A stretch of DNA of 64,000 nucleotides from Gracilibacillus lacisalsi DSM 19029 (GTDB lineage: Bacteria > Bacillota > Bacilli > Bacillales > Amphibacillaceae): contig NZ_KB898663.1 of the NCBI RefSeq assembly GCF_000377765.1, positions 186,001-250,000 of the forward strand. The letters are read 5' to 3'. The notes under the pieces are model-generated. The model was not told the DNA's origin. It made no database searches and was given only the letters and a program-made list of their open reading frames with translations. Position 1 is the stretch's first letter. Each line of letters starts with the position of its first letter. Of the stretch, positions 34,509 through 43,262 are shown in pieces. Position numbers and translations under genes: made by a program.

Positions 34509-35693
34509 TTAAATAACACTTTTAACATCTCTCCACATTCTTACCACTTCCTCTTTATACTTTGCTCTACCCTTTTGTATATTTGCAAATAAAGTACTCC
34601 CTCTTTTAACAGAAAGTAACCTGTTAATTTTTTCTAGGTATTTTGATTTATCCTCAAAGTTTTCGATTAACATTTCTTCACTATGAAAATCTTTGAATAA
34701 TTCTTTATACTTATGACTCCAACCTATTCCTACCGTAGGAATATTCTGGGTTAAAGCACTTACTAATCCATGATATCTAGAGCCTATAACAGCTTTACTA
34801 TTAGCCAAAATAGATTTTATTCTTAGCGGGTTTTCTTCAACAACCATTTTTATATCTGAATTCAATCTTCTTTCAAGTTCTGCTGTCAGAATGTGATCTT
34901 TCTTTGTTTCATGTATTAAACAAAAGAACGGCACATTTTCCTGTATCAAATGATTTACGCAATTTTCTAATAACGAGATATACCAATCCGCAACCATTTC
35001 ATTAGTTTTATCGATCATTCTAAAATTTGGTATAATACAAACACTATCTCTGTGTTTTTCACTTTCTAAGGTACATTTCCATTTAAGTAAACAAGTGAAA
35101 TCTGGTGCTTTTTTTACTTTGTATGCATATTTATCAGGACAAATACTCATTATATGTTTATATGAAATCTCATCACGGGCATAAATCAATGTAATAGACT
35201 CTAGTATACTTATAAATGATTTTTTTATTTCAACTGAATTAAAAGGTCCAAATGCTTGAGGTAATAAAATTATCTTTTTACCATTATTCGCCCACTTCTC
35301 ATATAAAAATGCACTTACTTGTGTAGGTAAGTCTCCCCATTGACTACTATATTTAAACCCTGAAGCATCTAAAACTACCTCGACTTCCTCTGGGTTTATT
35401 AAGCCTAGTGACTCATAAAAAAACTTTTTATCATTGAATTCTTCCACGTCTTTTTTCATATTTAACATTGCCTTTTTATGCCCTTTTACATTTGGCTCAA
35501 AACCGAGTGGGTTAACTCTAAATTTCTGATATAATCCAAGCTCAAATCTTTTATCATAAGGGCCAACAGTAAAATCTGTGACTAACTTATACTTCTCTCT
35601 GTCTGAAAACTCTTGTATTATTGCATGCAACATTAACTCTGCACCTTTATTATGAAAATTAATCCCGTTAATTTCAATTATTTTTTCATTCAA
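34509..35693 (-). CDS. Polysaccharide pyruvyl transferase family protein
   Basis: 394 residues from TTG 35693, eight bases after AAGGAG. Signature stretches are GINFHNKGAELMLHAI, ILLPQAFGPFNS, LIYARDEISYKHI and GSRYHGLVSALTQNIPTVGI. Family members (CsaB, WcaK types) add ketal pyruvate from phosphoenolpyruvate to a sugar; PssM/ExoV act on polysaccharides. It overlaps the upstream nitroreductase gene by 8 bp, so the two are translationally coupled. Pyruvylation of the flagellar glycan is the natural inference. Confidence 0.85.
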   Translation of the reverse strand: MNEKIIEINGINFHNKGAELMLHAIIQEFSDREKYKLVTDFTVGPYDKRFELGLYQKFRVNPLGFEPNVKGHKKAMLNMKKDVEEFNDKKFFYESLGLINPEEVEVVLDASGFKYSSQWGDLPTQVSAFLYEKWANNGKKIILLPQAFGPFNSVEIKKSFISILESITLIYARDEISYKHIMSICPDKYAYKVKKAPDFTCLLKWKCTLESEKHRDSVCIIPNFRMIDKTNEMVADWYISLLENCVNHLIQENVPFFCLIHETKKDHILTAELERRLNSDIKMVVEENPLRIKSILANSKAVIGSRYHGLVSALTQNIPTVGIGWSHKYKELFKDFHSEEMLIENFEDKSKYLEKINRLLSVKRGSTLFANIQKGRAKYKEEVVRMWRDVKSVI

Positions 35694-36972
35694 GATTAAA
35701 ACTCCTTATTTTACTAATACTTTTCTTTGCAGAAAATGCAACTGGTATATTATGATCGGCATATCCAAAACCAATTAACATTATTGGCCTTTCGAAATAA
35801 TCTAGATTCAACAGTACCTGCATTTCTTTTTCCAGTTCTTCAATATCCGGCCAGTTGATAATACATGAACTAATATTTTGAATTTCCAGTGCATATATAA
35901 ACGTCATCGCTGCTAATGATGCATCAATATATATTAAATGTCTATCTCTCACATCACTAAAAGATGCTAAATTTCCTATTATAATAGCAAGATGTGGTAT
36001 CTGGTCACCATAACCCAAAACACCCTTAGGTAGTTTAATAACTTTATCTAATAATGATTTATCATCTATAACCTTAAAGTGGAATGGCTGTCTATTACAA
36101 GCGCTAGGCGATTCAATAGCCAATTCTATTGCTTTGTCAATTAAATCGCGTGATACTTTATAATCCTTATAGTATCTTACCGACCTTCGATACTTCGATA
36201 AGGTATAAAATTCTTCATAACTTATATTAATCTTTTGTTTTTTTCTAAGGTATGGTTTAAAATATTCCTTTTTATCAATTTTTAATTTTTTAGATGCATC
36301 TAAGAAATTTTTTTCTAAAATTGTAAGATAGAAAGTTTTTCTAATCACTTTGAAATACTCAGATAAAACATCATTAGCCCAAATGGTAGTATTTGTTATA
36401 TTAGAACTCTTTATTAAGTCACAATAGAAGTTAACTGTTTCCTCTATATAGTTTAGCGCAAAAACCTCTTTGCTGTTCTTCATTGTTAATCCTTTTTCAA
36501 TTCGATGTATGTTTCGACGGAAATCTTCAATTCGCTTTACTTTTATTCCTTCATGAGTGGCCAATATTTCTCTATCAAAATGCCCTTTTATATAATGATA
36601 AATCTTTATTAAACTTTTTGAAGAGAATTTATTTAGTGGTAATTTGTCTCTTTCCTTTTCTTTATTATAATAATGGATATAGTCAACTCCATTAAAAAAA
36701 TCTACATTCTCTTCAAAGCCTAATTGTTCTAATTGATCACTTATTTCGGAAAAGTAACTACTAGCTACGATAATCTTTACATTTCCCGCCTCGTTCACCA
36801 GACGTTCTGGTGAATAAATTAAGGCACCTTGAAACGAGTTTCCCCATTTCTTTTGATTATTATCAACATAGTATTTTATCTTATAAGGAATATTGTTAGA
36901 TACATCTTTACTCATCTTTCCAGTTCCAAATATAATAATTTTATTATGTTTTAAAATATTGTCTAAAAGCAT
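35686..36972 (-). CDS. Nitroreductase-family protein with N-terminal Rossmann-like module
   Basis: 428 residues. Residues 8-95 (NKIIIFGTGKMSKDVS, YYVDNNQKKWGNSFQGALI, IIVASSYFSEISDQLEQLG) form the shared accessory module. The middle 130 residues are helical. The C-terminal 190 residues are a flavin nitroreductase domain (YRRSVRYYKDYKVSRDLID, SPSACNRQPFHFKVI, FERPIMLIGFGYAD). Nitroreductases next to pyruvyl transferases recur in glycan clusters, but the reaction is unknown. It may reduce or oxidise a nucleotide sugar. Confidence 0.78.
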   Translation of the reverse strand: MLLDNILKHNKIIIFGTGKMSKDVSNNIPYKIKYYVDNNQKKWGNSFQGALIYSPERLVNEAGNVKIIVASSYFSEISDQLEQLGFEENVDFFNGVDYIHYYNKEKERDKLPLNKFSSKSLIKIYHYIKGHFDREILATHEGIKVKRIEDFRRNIHRIEKGLTMKNSKEVFALNYIEETVNFYCDLIKSSNITNTTIWANDVLSEYFKVIRKTFYLTILEKNFLDASKKLKIDKKEYFKPYLRKKQKINISYEEFYTLSKYRRSVRYYKDYKVSRDLIDKAIELAIESPSACNRQPFHFKVIDDKSLLDKVIKLPKGVLGYGDQIPHLAIIIGNLASFSDVRDRHLIYIDASLAAMTFIYALEIQNISSCIINWPDIEELEKEMQVLLNLDYFERPIMLIGFGYADHNIPVAFSAKKSISKIRSFNLE

Positions 36973-36992
36973 TTGATCACAACCTATAATAA

Positions 36993-39857
36993 TTATCTTA
37001 CATGATTAATCAAACATAAAGGTCTGAACCCACTTGAAACAGATTTCACCATTGTTAATGATTGTTTATTATCATTGTATTGGTGGTCACCAGTCAATGT
37101 CCTTCTCATTACTTTGGAAGGATCCCCATCTATCTTTGAAGAAGTCCATGATGCGATCCTTCTAGTTTCGATACCAGATCCGGTATTCCAATAGTCAGAT
37201 AAACTATTTACTTTATAGAATTTTTGCTGTTTTGCAATATATTTATCCCACTCATTGTTTTCATCACCATAATACGCTCCTCCTGATAGAAGGCGTATCA
37301 TACCTTCCACATCATATGAAAGATTATAATTTTCACCTTGAACAATTTGATTCTCCTGTAATTTTTCCCAACTTATATTTCGTTGAATATTACGATCAGC
37401 AATTAATTTTTTTTTGTTACATTCTTTATCCACCATTATGAAATAGAAATCACCACAAGGGTAATTTGAAGATTCAGGAGGAATAAACTGATTTGTAGAC
37501 TTTCCTAAACCATTAAATGTACCAACTTTATTATAGGAAGATCGATAATGACATCTTATTTTTTTGCCGACTTCTAGATCATTTATACTAGTTACTTCAT
37601 CAATGTGGAACAGCCGAGCACTTTTATCAGTTTTTATACCGTTAAAAATAAACTTCTTGTTTTCTTTAACGGTGATAATCACATCGTACATTTTAAATTC
37701 CAAATCACTTATATCATAAACTGTTTGATTGTAATAAGAACTAAAATAAGTTTTATGATTAAACTCTTTCGTACTAAAATGTCTATTTTCACCGTTAATA
37801 CTTACTTCTATGTTATCAGCAAAATCTATTCTTGTACCTGCTAAAATTTTAAACCCAGAACCTTTAAATTTAAATTTAATCTTTGCATTATTCTCTTTCG
37901 TTTGCCTAAAACTGATAATAGGATCAAAGGAGTCTACTTCTGTTTTCACAACTCCTTTTTTCCACATTCCATAATAGGCAAACACTCCGCAGTCGTTTCT
38001 ATAATATGTTTTCTTGTCCGGAGTAAACTCGTCAAACACTTTATCAATAATTGGGTGAATTTCATTATGAGTTCTCAATACATTTTTGGCATATTCCCAA
38101 AATATTTGAATAGTTTTATTAGATTTCTTACTGTAATCTTTTTCCTGGTGAATACTATGCAAATCTCTCATTAATATCTCGTAGCGAGTTCTAGTTACAG
38201 GGTATAAAAATATTTTAAAATAATTGTTTTTTGTGATTTTCTTAACCTTTTTTTCGAATTTTAATAAAAAGTTATTTAAAGAACTACTCTCCTTACTCTT
38301 TTCCATTTTGTCTAGTAAATCTATCAGTTCATCATAACTCGTAGTTAATCTGCGTATATCTCTCTTACATCTATTCGCAATTTTGAATACATTTTCATAT
38401 GAAATGTTATTTTTTCTACTAAACCATTTATCGTCAACTACTTTCTTAGACAGTTCGGAATCTATTAGCTCATTCAAAGGGATAAATGGCGCACCTTTTA
38501 TTTTTGCTCCACCTTTAGTTGAATTTATAACTTTTATACCTTTTATACTACTATAATAATCAATATACTGTTCGAGCGTTAATCTCATTTGATTAAATAC
38601 TGAATTGGTTTTTATTAAATTCCCATTAACGTCCTGAATTTCTATCAATTTTTTAGTATCTTTATCTTGAAGTTCAGCAGAATTAATATTACCTCTTTTT
38701 ATTTCTGGAGAGTAAAATAAATTATTCTTAAAGGAAAGGTTCTGTCCAACAAATATTATAGAACTTACATTTACTTTAGCAAAAATCTCAAAAGCAAAGG
38801 TCGCAACTGTAAATGCATCATTAACAACCCACTTACTATCAAAATTCTTCCAAAAAAATGGTGTTACTGAATCTTGGCTAGTAACCACATGAATTTTTGG
38901 CCCTTTATAATTTTGAATTGTTTCATACCCCACACTGGTTCCGTATATCATGGGTATAGAAGTAATATCCTTTTCTAACATTGGTTCAAACACTTTATAA
39001 TTGTGCGATTGTGGATCATATGTACATACTGCGTCTGGATATATATTATTAGCAATAAGTCCCCTATTCGCTGATCCAACTGCAATTATATATGCTAAGC
39101 CGTTATCCTTTATATATTTTAAAGTGTCATATTCATCCATTAAGGATGGACCAGCTGAAGCTATAATGACAGGTTTATCTTTAAACGACTGTTCACAATC
39201 CTTTACTAAGTTAGGGGTTTTAATTGTTGTAGGTAAATTCATGAGACTGTTTATAGTCCATCGCTTTCCGAATACTTGCTTTGCACGATTTGACATTTTT
39301 GTCCTTTGGAGAACATCCCTAAATACTGTAGAGAAAGCATGATATTTATCTTTGAATATTCGTTCATAGCTCGGCAAAGTAATTAACAGTACATTTGATC
39401 GTAATTCCATACCAAACTGTTCTAGAAAATTCATTCCTAATTTATTATTGAACTCTACATACAAATTATCTAAGTTATAAATCGGATAATCATTAATTTT
39501 TTTTTCTATCAAAAATTGATAAAAAACATTTACATCAGGCTCATATATGGTGAATTTCTTATCAGGATAACTTTGCATTATTCTCTTTACATGATACCCG
39601 AACCCAAATCCATAGAAAAAAATATGATCATACCTTTTAATTTCATCTTGATATTTATTCATTATTCTACTAGCTTCTTTTATAGGTTCATATTTGCTGT
39701 GAAGTGTCATCTTTCGACCGTTAACATTTATTTGCGGAACAACATTTCCATCGTTAGATTCAACGACTTCTACATCAAGAATATCTGAATGCATATTGTA
39801 ACATTCCAATATATATGGGAAGTTTTCATTTAAAAATATTTTGTTTTGCTCTAACAT
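36993..39857 (-). CDS. Maf-type flagellin glycosyltransferase (DUF115/MptE-like) with C-terminal extension
   Basis: 954 residues. The Maf core (about 170-480) contains KPVIIASAGPSLMDEYDTL, AVGSANRGLIANNIYPDAVC and VGQNLSFKNNLFYSPE, which resemble the DUF115/MptE domain. The N-terminal region has FFYGFGFGYHVKRIMQSYPD and FTIYEPDVNVFYQFL. In Campylobacter, Clostridium and Geobacillus, Maf proteins transfer nonulosonic acids to flagellin Ser/Thr. The last ~330 residues (beta-rich, from about FRQTKENNAKIKFKFKG) look like a carbohydrate-binding extension absent from small Mafs. GGGGTGG precedes the ATG by seven bases. Confidence 0.88.
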   Translation of the reverse strand: MLEQNKIFLNENFPYILECYNMHSDILDVEVVESNDGNVVPQINVNGRKMTLHSKYEPIKEASRIMNKYQDEIKRYDHIFFYGFGFGYHVKRIMQSYPDKKFTIYEPDVNVFYQFLIEKKINDYPIYNLDNLYVEFNNKLGMNFLEQFGMELRSNVLLITLPSYERIFKDKYHAFSTVFRDVLQRTKMSNRAKQVFGKRWTINSLMNLPTTIKTPNLVKDCEQSFKDKPVIIASAGPSLMDEYDTLKYIKDNGLAYIIAVGSANRGLIANNIYPDAVCTYDPQSHNYKVFEPMLEKDITSIPMIYGTSVGYETIQNYKGPKIHVVTSQDSVTPFFWKNFDSKWVVNDAFTVATFAFEIFAKVNVSSIIFVGQNLSFKNNLFYSPEIKRGNINSAELQDKDTKKLIEIQDVNGNLIKTNSVFNQMRLTLEQYIDYYSSIKGIKVINSTKGGAKIKGAPFIPLNELIDSELSKKVVDDKWFSRKNNISYENVFKIANRCKRDIRRLTTSYDELIDLLDKMEKSKESSSLNNFLLKFEKKVKKITKNNYFKIFLYPVTRTRYEILMRDLHSIHQEKDYSKKSNKTIQIFWEYAKNVLRTHNEIHPIIDKVFDEFTPDKKTYYRNDCGVFAYYGMWKKGVVKTEVDSFDPIISFRQTKENNAKIKFKFKGSGFKILAGTRIDFADNIEVSINGENRHFSTKEFNHKTYFSSYYNQTVYDISDLEFKMYDVIITVKENKKFIFNGIKTDKSARLFHIDEVTSINDLEVGKKIRCHYRSSYNKVGTFNGLGKSTNQFIPPESSNYPCGDFYFIMVDKECNKKKLIADRNIQRNISWEKLQENQIVQGENYNLSYDVEGMIRLLSGGAYYGDENNEWDKYIAKQQKFYKVNSLSDYWNTGSGIETRRIASWTSSKIDGDPSKVMRRTLTGDHQYNDNKQSLTMVKSVSSGFRPLCLINHVR

Positions 39858-39888
39858 TGATAATCCACCCCAACCTCATACTTCATAC

Positions 39889-40887
39889 CTAAATTAATTT
39901 TTCTTTTAATAACCATTCTCTTAGTTGTTCTTTATCAGCTTCAAGTCCTGTATTGTATATGTTATTATCATTTGTCCCAATATAATCAGAAATCGTTACC
40001 TCATTCCTTCCGAATGCTGGAGTTAAAATGTACATTTCATCTAACTCCAATACTTTCAAAGCTTCACCTTCTGTCATTAGCTGTTCGTACATTTTCTCTC
40101 CAGGACGTAAACCTATTTTTTTAATATTGATTGATTGTTTAATATTGTATTTCTTGGTTAATTCTTCTGTTATAACTTCAACCAAATCGTTTAATTTTAT
40201 ATTAGGCATCTTTAGGATAAATACCTCACCACCATTAGCTAACTTATTCGCCTTTAGAATTAATGAGACAGCTTGAAATGGTGTCATCATATAACGATAC
40301 ATTTTTTCATTGGTTACCGTTATTTCTTTTTCTTCTAATATTTGTTTCTTAAATAACGGTATTACCGAACCTCTTGATCCCATGACATTACCGAATCTCA
40401 CAGATGAAAAGATAGTTCGTCTTGGCCCTTTTTGGTAATCTGCTGCGGAAATTAAACGCTCTGCCGTTAACTTAGAAGCACCATATGTATTAGTAGGTGC
40501 TATTGCTTTATCTGTACTTGTAAACAGTACTCTTCTTACACCAGTATTTATTGCAGCCTGAATTACATTTTGGGTTCCGATAATATTCGTTTTTACTGCC
40601 TCAAAAGGGTTATATTCACATGCTGAAACATGCTTCATAGCCGCTAAATGAAAAACATAATCAATATCCTCCATCGCTCTCTCAAGACGTTTCTCATCAC
40701 GAACATCTCCAATAAGATAACGGATATTCTTTTGGTATGATAATTTTTGCTGTAATTCAAATTGTTTGTACTCATCCCGACTAAAAATACGAATAACCTC
40801 AGGTTGATAATCTAATAGTTCTTCCAATAGATATTTCCCTATAGTTCCAGTTCCACCAATAATAAGTATTTTTTTATTTTTATACAT
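39889..40887 (-). CDS. pseB: PseB-like UDP-GlcNAc 4,6-dehydratase
   Basis: 332 residues. The NAD-binding motif is LIIGGTGTIGKYLLEELL. The short CapD/FlaA1-type dehydratase signatures follow: FSRDEYKQFELQQKL, HLAAMKHVSACEYNPFEAVK, FTSTDKAIAPTNTYGASK (catalytic Asp-Lys and Tyr-Lys), SVRFGNVMGSRGSVIPLF and MTPFQAVSLI. PseB starts pseudaminic acid synthesis by 4,6-dehydration with C5 inversion. It lies 18 kb from pseC in the same gene string, at the promoter-proximal end. CapE-like activity is the alternative. Confidence 0.88.
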   Translation of the reverse strand: MYKNKKILIIGGTGTIGKYLLEELLDYQPEVIRIFSRDEYKQFELQQKLSYQKNIRYLIGDVRDEKRLERAMEDIDYVFHLAAMKHVSACEYNPFEAVKTNIIGTQNVIQAAINTGVRRVLFTSTDKAIAPTNTYGASKLTAERLISAADYQKGPRRTIFSSVRFGNVMGSRGSVIPLFKKQILEEKEITVTNEKMYRYMMTPFQAVSLILKANKLANGGEVFILKMPNIKLNDLVEVITEELTKKYNIKQSINIKKIGLRPGEKMYEQLMTEGEALKVLELDEMYILTPAFGRNEVTISDYIGTNDNNIYNTGLEADKEQLREWLLKEKLI

Positions 40888-40907
40888 TAAACATGTCCTT
40901 CTTCCTA

Positions 40908-41519
40908 TCAGCTTAAATAATCTTGTTGTCCTATATAATCGATTGATATTGAAATGAGTTTGTCTAGACCTTCAAATATTGGAAAAATCTCAAACTGAAT
41001 TAGATCTGCAATAAGTATAGTGTCTTGGTTCTCTATGGCCTCCAATAAATTAGCCAATTCACTATTTAAAGAATCGACCGATGTAATGTAATCCTTCAAT
41101 CCACTAACTTCTTGATCGCTCTTATCAATCACTGTAATCATTTCAATGATCCACTGAATCCCTTCCAAAAATCGGCTAAAATTAGACCATGTTTGATCTG
41201 TAGGTTGATCATAGAATTCTTCAACAAGTTTATCTATCTCTGGAACAGCTCTATCAATATAACTTTTAGTTGATAATAATAAATCATTGATGAATTGCTT
41301 TTTAGTACGCATTTTCACTGCTATTTGTTCAATAGATTCGATATTCTCGATAATATATTGGTCATGATGTTCATATACTTCAACATCGTCAATTAAAAGA
41401 TGGCTAAAATATTTATCAGATTTCTCTATATATTCATTTATTTTTTGAAACAGTTCGTCTAAAATTTCAATATTATTTTTATACAGCAGGTGTGTATTTT
41501 CATTAATGATTAATTGCAT
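40908..41519 (-). CDS. Helical protein of unknown function heading the glycosylation cluster
   Basis: 203 residues from ATG 41519, six bases after GGAGG; the earlier ATG at 41540 is before the SD. It is wholly cytosolic, acidic and alpha-helical (for example ISNINEYIEKSDKYF-like heptads, IIENIESIEQIAVKM, NSELANLLEAIENQDTILIA). No family is recognised. A sigma-D promoter lies 36 bp upstream and pseB starts 21 bp downstream of its stop, so it is co-transcribed with the glycan genes. A chaperone or specificity role for flagellin modification is a guess from position. Confidence 0.75.
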   Translation of the reverse strand: MQLIINENTHLLYKNNIEILDELFQKINEYIEKSDKYFSHLLIDDVEVYEHHDQYIIENIESIEQIAVKMRTKKQFINDLLLSTKSYIDRAVPEIDKLVEEFYDQPTDQTWSNFSRFLEGIQWIIEMITVIDKSDQEVSGLKDYITSVDSLNSELANLLEAIENQDTILIADLIQFEIFPIFEGLDKLISISIDYIGQQDYLS

Positions 41520-41554
41520 AACAAGCCTCCAAGTAAACAAGTCTATTAATGTTA

Positions 41555-41581
41555 ATATCGGATATTATACCAGAAAGTTTA
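41555..41581 (-). promoter_or_regulatory. Sigma-D-type promoter of the flagellar glycosylation cluster
   Basis: On the minus strand TAAA (41581-41578), 15 bases, then TCCGATAT (41562-41555), one mismatch to the sigma-D consensus. It is 36 bp upstream of ATG 41519. Confidence 0.8.
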
Positions 41582-41616
41582 ACAATAAAACTGAGGTATT
41601 TTTTTACAAAATCAAA

Positions 41617-42110
41617 ACCACCAGTGTGAACTGGTAGTTTGCTCTGCTGCTGAAAGCCTTTGTTGACGGCCTCGGCAGTAAAGGCCCACCGAACAGGGCT
41701 TCCTCTTGCACCACATTCACTCACTGATTCTAAAGAATCTCTTATATATTCTTATTTTGTTGTCCTGTAAATGGATCATACTCTTCGAATAATGTTAATT
41801 TGTCTGCCATGTAGTCATCTTTAAGCTGATTTCTAATGTATTCTTGTATCTGTCTTATATTCCTTCCCACCGTATCAACATAGAAACCTCGGTACCAAAA
41901 TTTTTTATTTCTATCTGTATTTTAAATTGGCATGACGATCAATAATCATCAAATTCCACGTTGTGTGTGCTAAACTATCTTTGTCCTTCATTGGACACGC
42001 CTCCTTCTTTAGTGAGATTAAGTGGTCAGGAAACCAACTTTATCTTACCATGAAGAGAAGCTTTTTTGATCCACGTTAAAAGCTCTCCGAAACCCCTGGC
42101 GCAGCCAAGG
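41617..42110 (-). mobile_element. IS200-type insertion sequence remnant
   Basis: A tnpA remnant is flanked by hairpin-forming ends: ACCACCAGTGTGAACTGGTAG at the 41.6-kb side contains the CCAG/CTGG stem, and CCCCTGGCGCAGCCAAGGG lies at the 42.1-kb side. Subterminal hairpins without long inverted repeats are typical of IS200/IS605 elements. It lies between the hag terminator and the glycosylation promoter. Confidence 0.7.
41742..41991 (-). pseudogene. tnpA: tnpA pseudogene (IS200 family, internal deletion)
   Basis: The N-terminus MKDKDSLAHTTWN follows GGAGG. The C-terminus RGFYVDTVGRNIRQIQEYI ... EEYDPFTGQQNKNI contains the catalytic Tyr region's neighbourhood. The HUH motif and about 70 middle codons are missing and the two ends are out of frame. 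Confidence 0.8.
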
Positions 42111-42128
42111 GTTTTCAAAAGCATTAAC

Positions 42129-42162
42129 AAAAAGACTCCAGTTAAAATCACTGGAGTCTTTT
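42129..42162 (-). terminator. Terminator of hag
   Basis: AAAAGACTCCAGT / ACTGGAGTCTTTT with a seven-base loop and T-rich tails, 12 bp after the hag stop. Confidence 0.92.
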
Positions 42163-42173
42163 CTTTATACCTA

Positions 42174-43133
42174 TTATCCTAATAATTGTAATACTGATTG
42201 TGGCTGTTGGTTAGCTTGAGCTAACATAGATTGAGATGCTTGAGAAAGAATGTTTGCACGAGTCATCTCCATCATTTCTTTCGCCATATCTACATCACGA
42301 ACACGAGATTCTGCTGCAGATAAGTTTTCAGATGAATTATCTAAGTTTGAAATAGTATGCTCTAAACGGTTTTGGAATGCACCAAGATTAGAACGCTGAG
42401 CAGAAACTGTTTCAATTGCATCATTAATCGCTTGAATTGCTGCAGTCGCATCTTCGTGAGAAGCAACCGATAGAGCAGCAGTAGTTCCACTACTACCATC
42501 TTCTAATTTAACATTTGCAGAAGATGCATATGAAGCTCCAGATACGTTTGCATAATCGTCTCCCATTAATTCAGATACAGAATCACCGATTGAATGATCA
42601 GCATCTGTATTACCTGTTAAACCTAACGCTTCTGCACCCATATTTTGAATAGAGATTTCCATGCTTTGTCCATTATTAGCACCAACTTGGAAAGTTGCAC
42701 TAAATCCTCCAGAAGCATCTGAATTTAACATTTTTTGAGTGTTAAACTCAGTAGTTTCACTAATACGATTTATTTCAGTAGTTAATTCATTGATCTCTTT
42801 TTGGATTTCGTTACGATCTACATCAACGTTAGTATCGTTTGCTGCTTGTGTTGCAAGCTCACGCATACGTTGTAGAATGTTTTGGGTTTCTTGTAATGCA
42901 CCTTCTGCAGTTTGGATCATAGAGATACCGTCTTGTGAGTTACGGCTCGCTTGATCTAAACCTTTGATTTGTGCACGCATTTTTTCAGAGATCGCAAGAC
43001 CTGCCGCGTCATCACCAGCACGATTAATACGAAGACCTGATGAAAGTTTCTCCATTGAAGATTGGGTTGCATTTTGGTTGATTCCTAGCTGACGATAAGT
43101 ATTCATAGCTGGAATATTAGTGTTAATAATCAT
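42174..43133 (-). CDS. hag: Flagellin (Hag), main filament protein
   Basis: 319 residues from ATG 43133, nine bases after AAGGAGGAA. It has a complete N-terminal D0/D1 (MIINTNIPAMNTYRQLGINQ ... SSGLRINRAGDDAAGLAISE) and C-terminal D1/D0 (SAAESRVRDVDMAKEMMEMT ... SVLQLLG), with a small Ser/Ala/Asp-rich variable centre that offers O-glycosylation sites. It is exported by the flagellar type III apparatus and polymerised under FliD. It has a sigma-D promoter and two CsrA sites in the leader. The nearby Maf protein and Pse genes suggest it is the glycosylated substrate. Confidence 0.97.
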   Translation of the reverse strand: MIINTNIPAMNTYRQLGINQNATQSSMEKLSSGLRINRAGDDAAGLAISEKMRAQIKGLDQASRNSQDGISMIQTAEGALQETQNILQRMRELATQAANDTNVDVDRNEIQKEINELTTEINRISETTEFNTQKMLNSDASGGFSATFQVGANNGQSMEISIQNMGAEALGLTGNTDADHSIGDSVSELMGDDYANVSGASYASSANVKLEDGSSGTTAALSVASHEDATAAIQAINDAIETVSAQRSNLGAFQNRLEHTISNLDNSSENLSAAESRVRDVDMAKEMMEMTRANILSQASQSMLAQANQQPQSVLQLLG

Positions 43134-43140
43134 AAGTATA

Positions 43141-43153
43141 GTTCCTCCTTGAG
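43141..43153 (-). promoter_or_regulatory. CsrA site 2 overlapping the hag SD
   Basis: The leader reads CTCAAGGAGGAAC on the minus strand. The CsrA-type AAGGA core coincides with the ribosome binding site, as at BS2 of B. subtilis hag. Confidence 0.6.
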
Positions 43154-43165
43154 AATTGTAATTTT

Positions 43166-43179
43166 CCACATCCTTGTGG
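43166..43179 (-). promoter_or_regulatory. CsrA site 1 in the hag leader
   Basis: CCACAAGGATGTGG on the minus strand puts the GGA in the loop of a CCAC/GTGG hairpin. ACAAGGATGT fully matches the core of the CsrA consensus. Confidence 0.75.
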
Positions 43180-43235
43180 TTGTATACTAATTAGTGAAAG
43201 CGGCCGCCAATCACTAGAATTAGTTCCTAATACTA

Positions 43236-43262
43236 CTATCGGTCAATATTACTAGATGTTTA
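43236..43262 (-). promoter_or_regulatory. Sigma-D promoter of hag
   Basis: TAAA (43262-43259), 15 bases, then ACCGATAG (43243-43236) on the minus strand. The -35 TAAA includes the csrA stop codon. Confidence 0.8.

Noticed and set aside
41503-41724. Minus-strand ORF of 73 codons ahead of the glycosylation cluster
   Set aside because: It runs through the IS200 end and the sigma-D promoter; no SD and no recognisable product.
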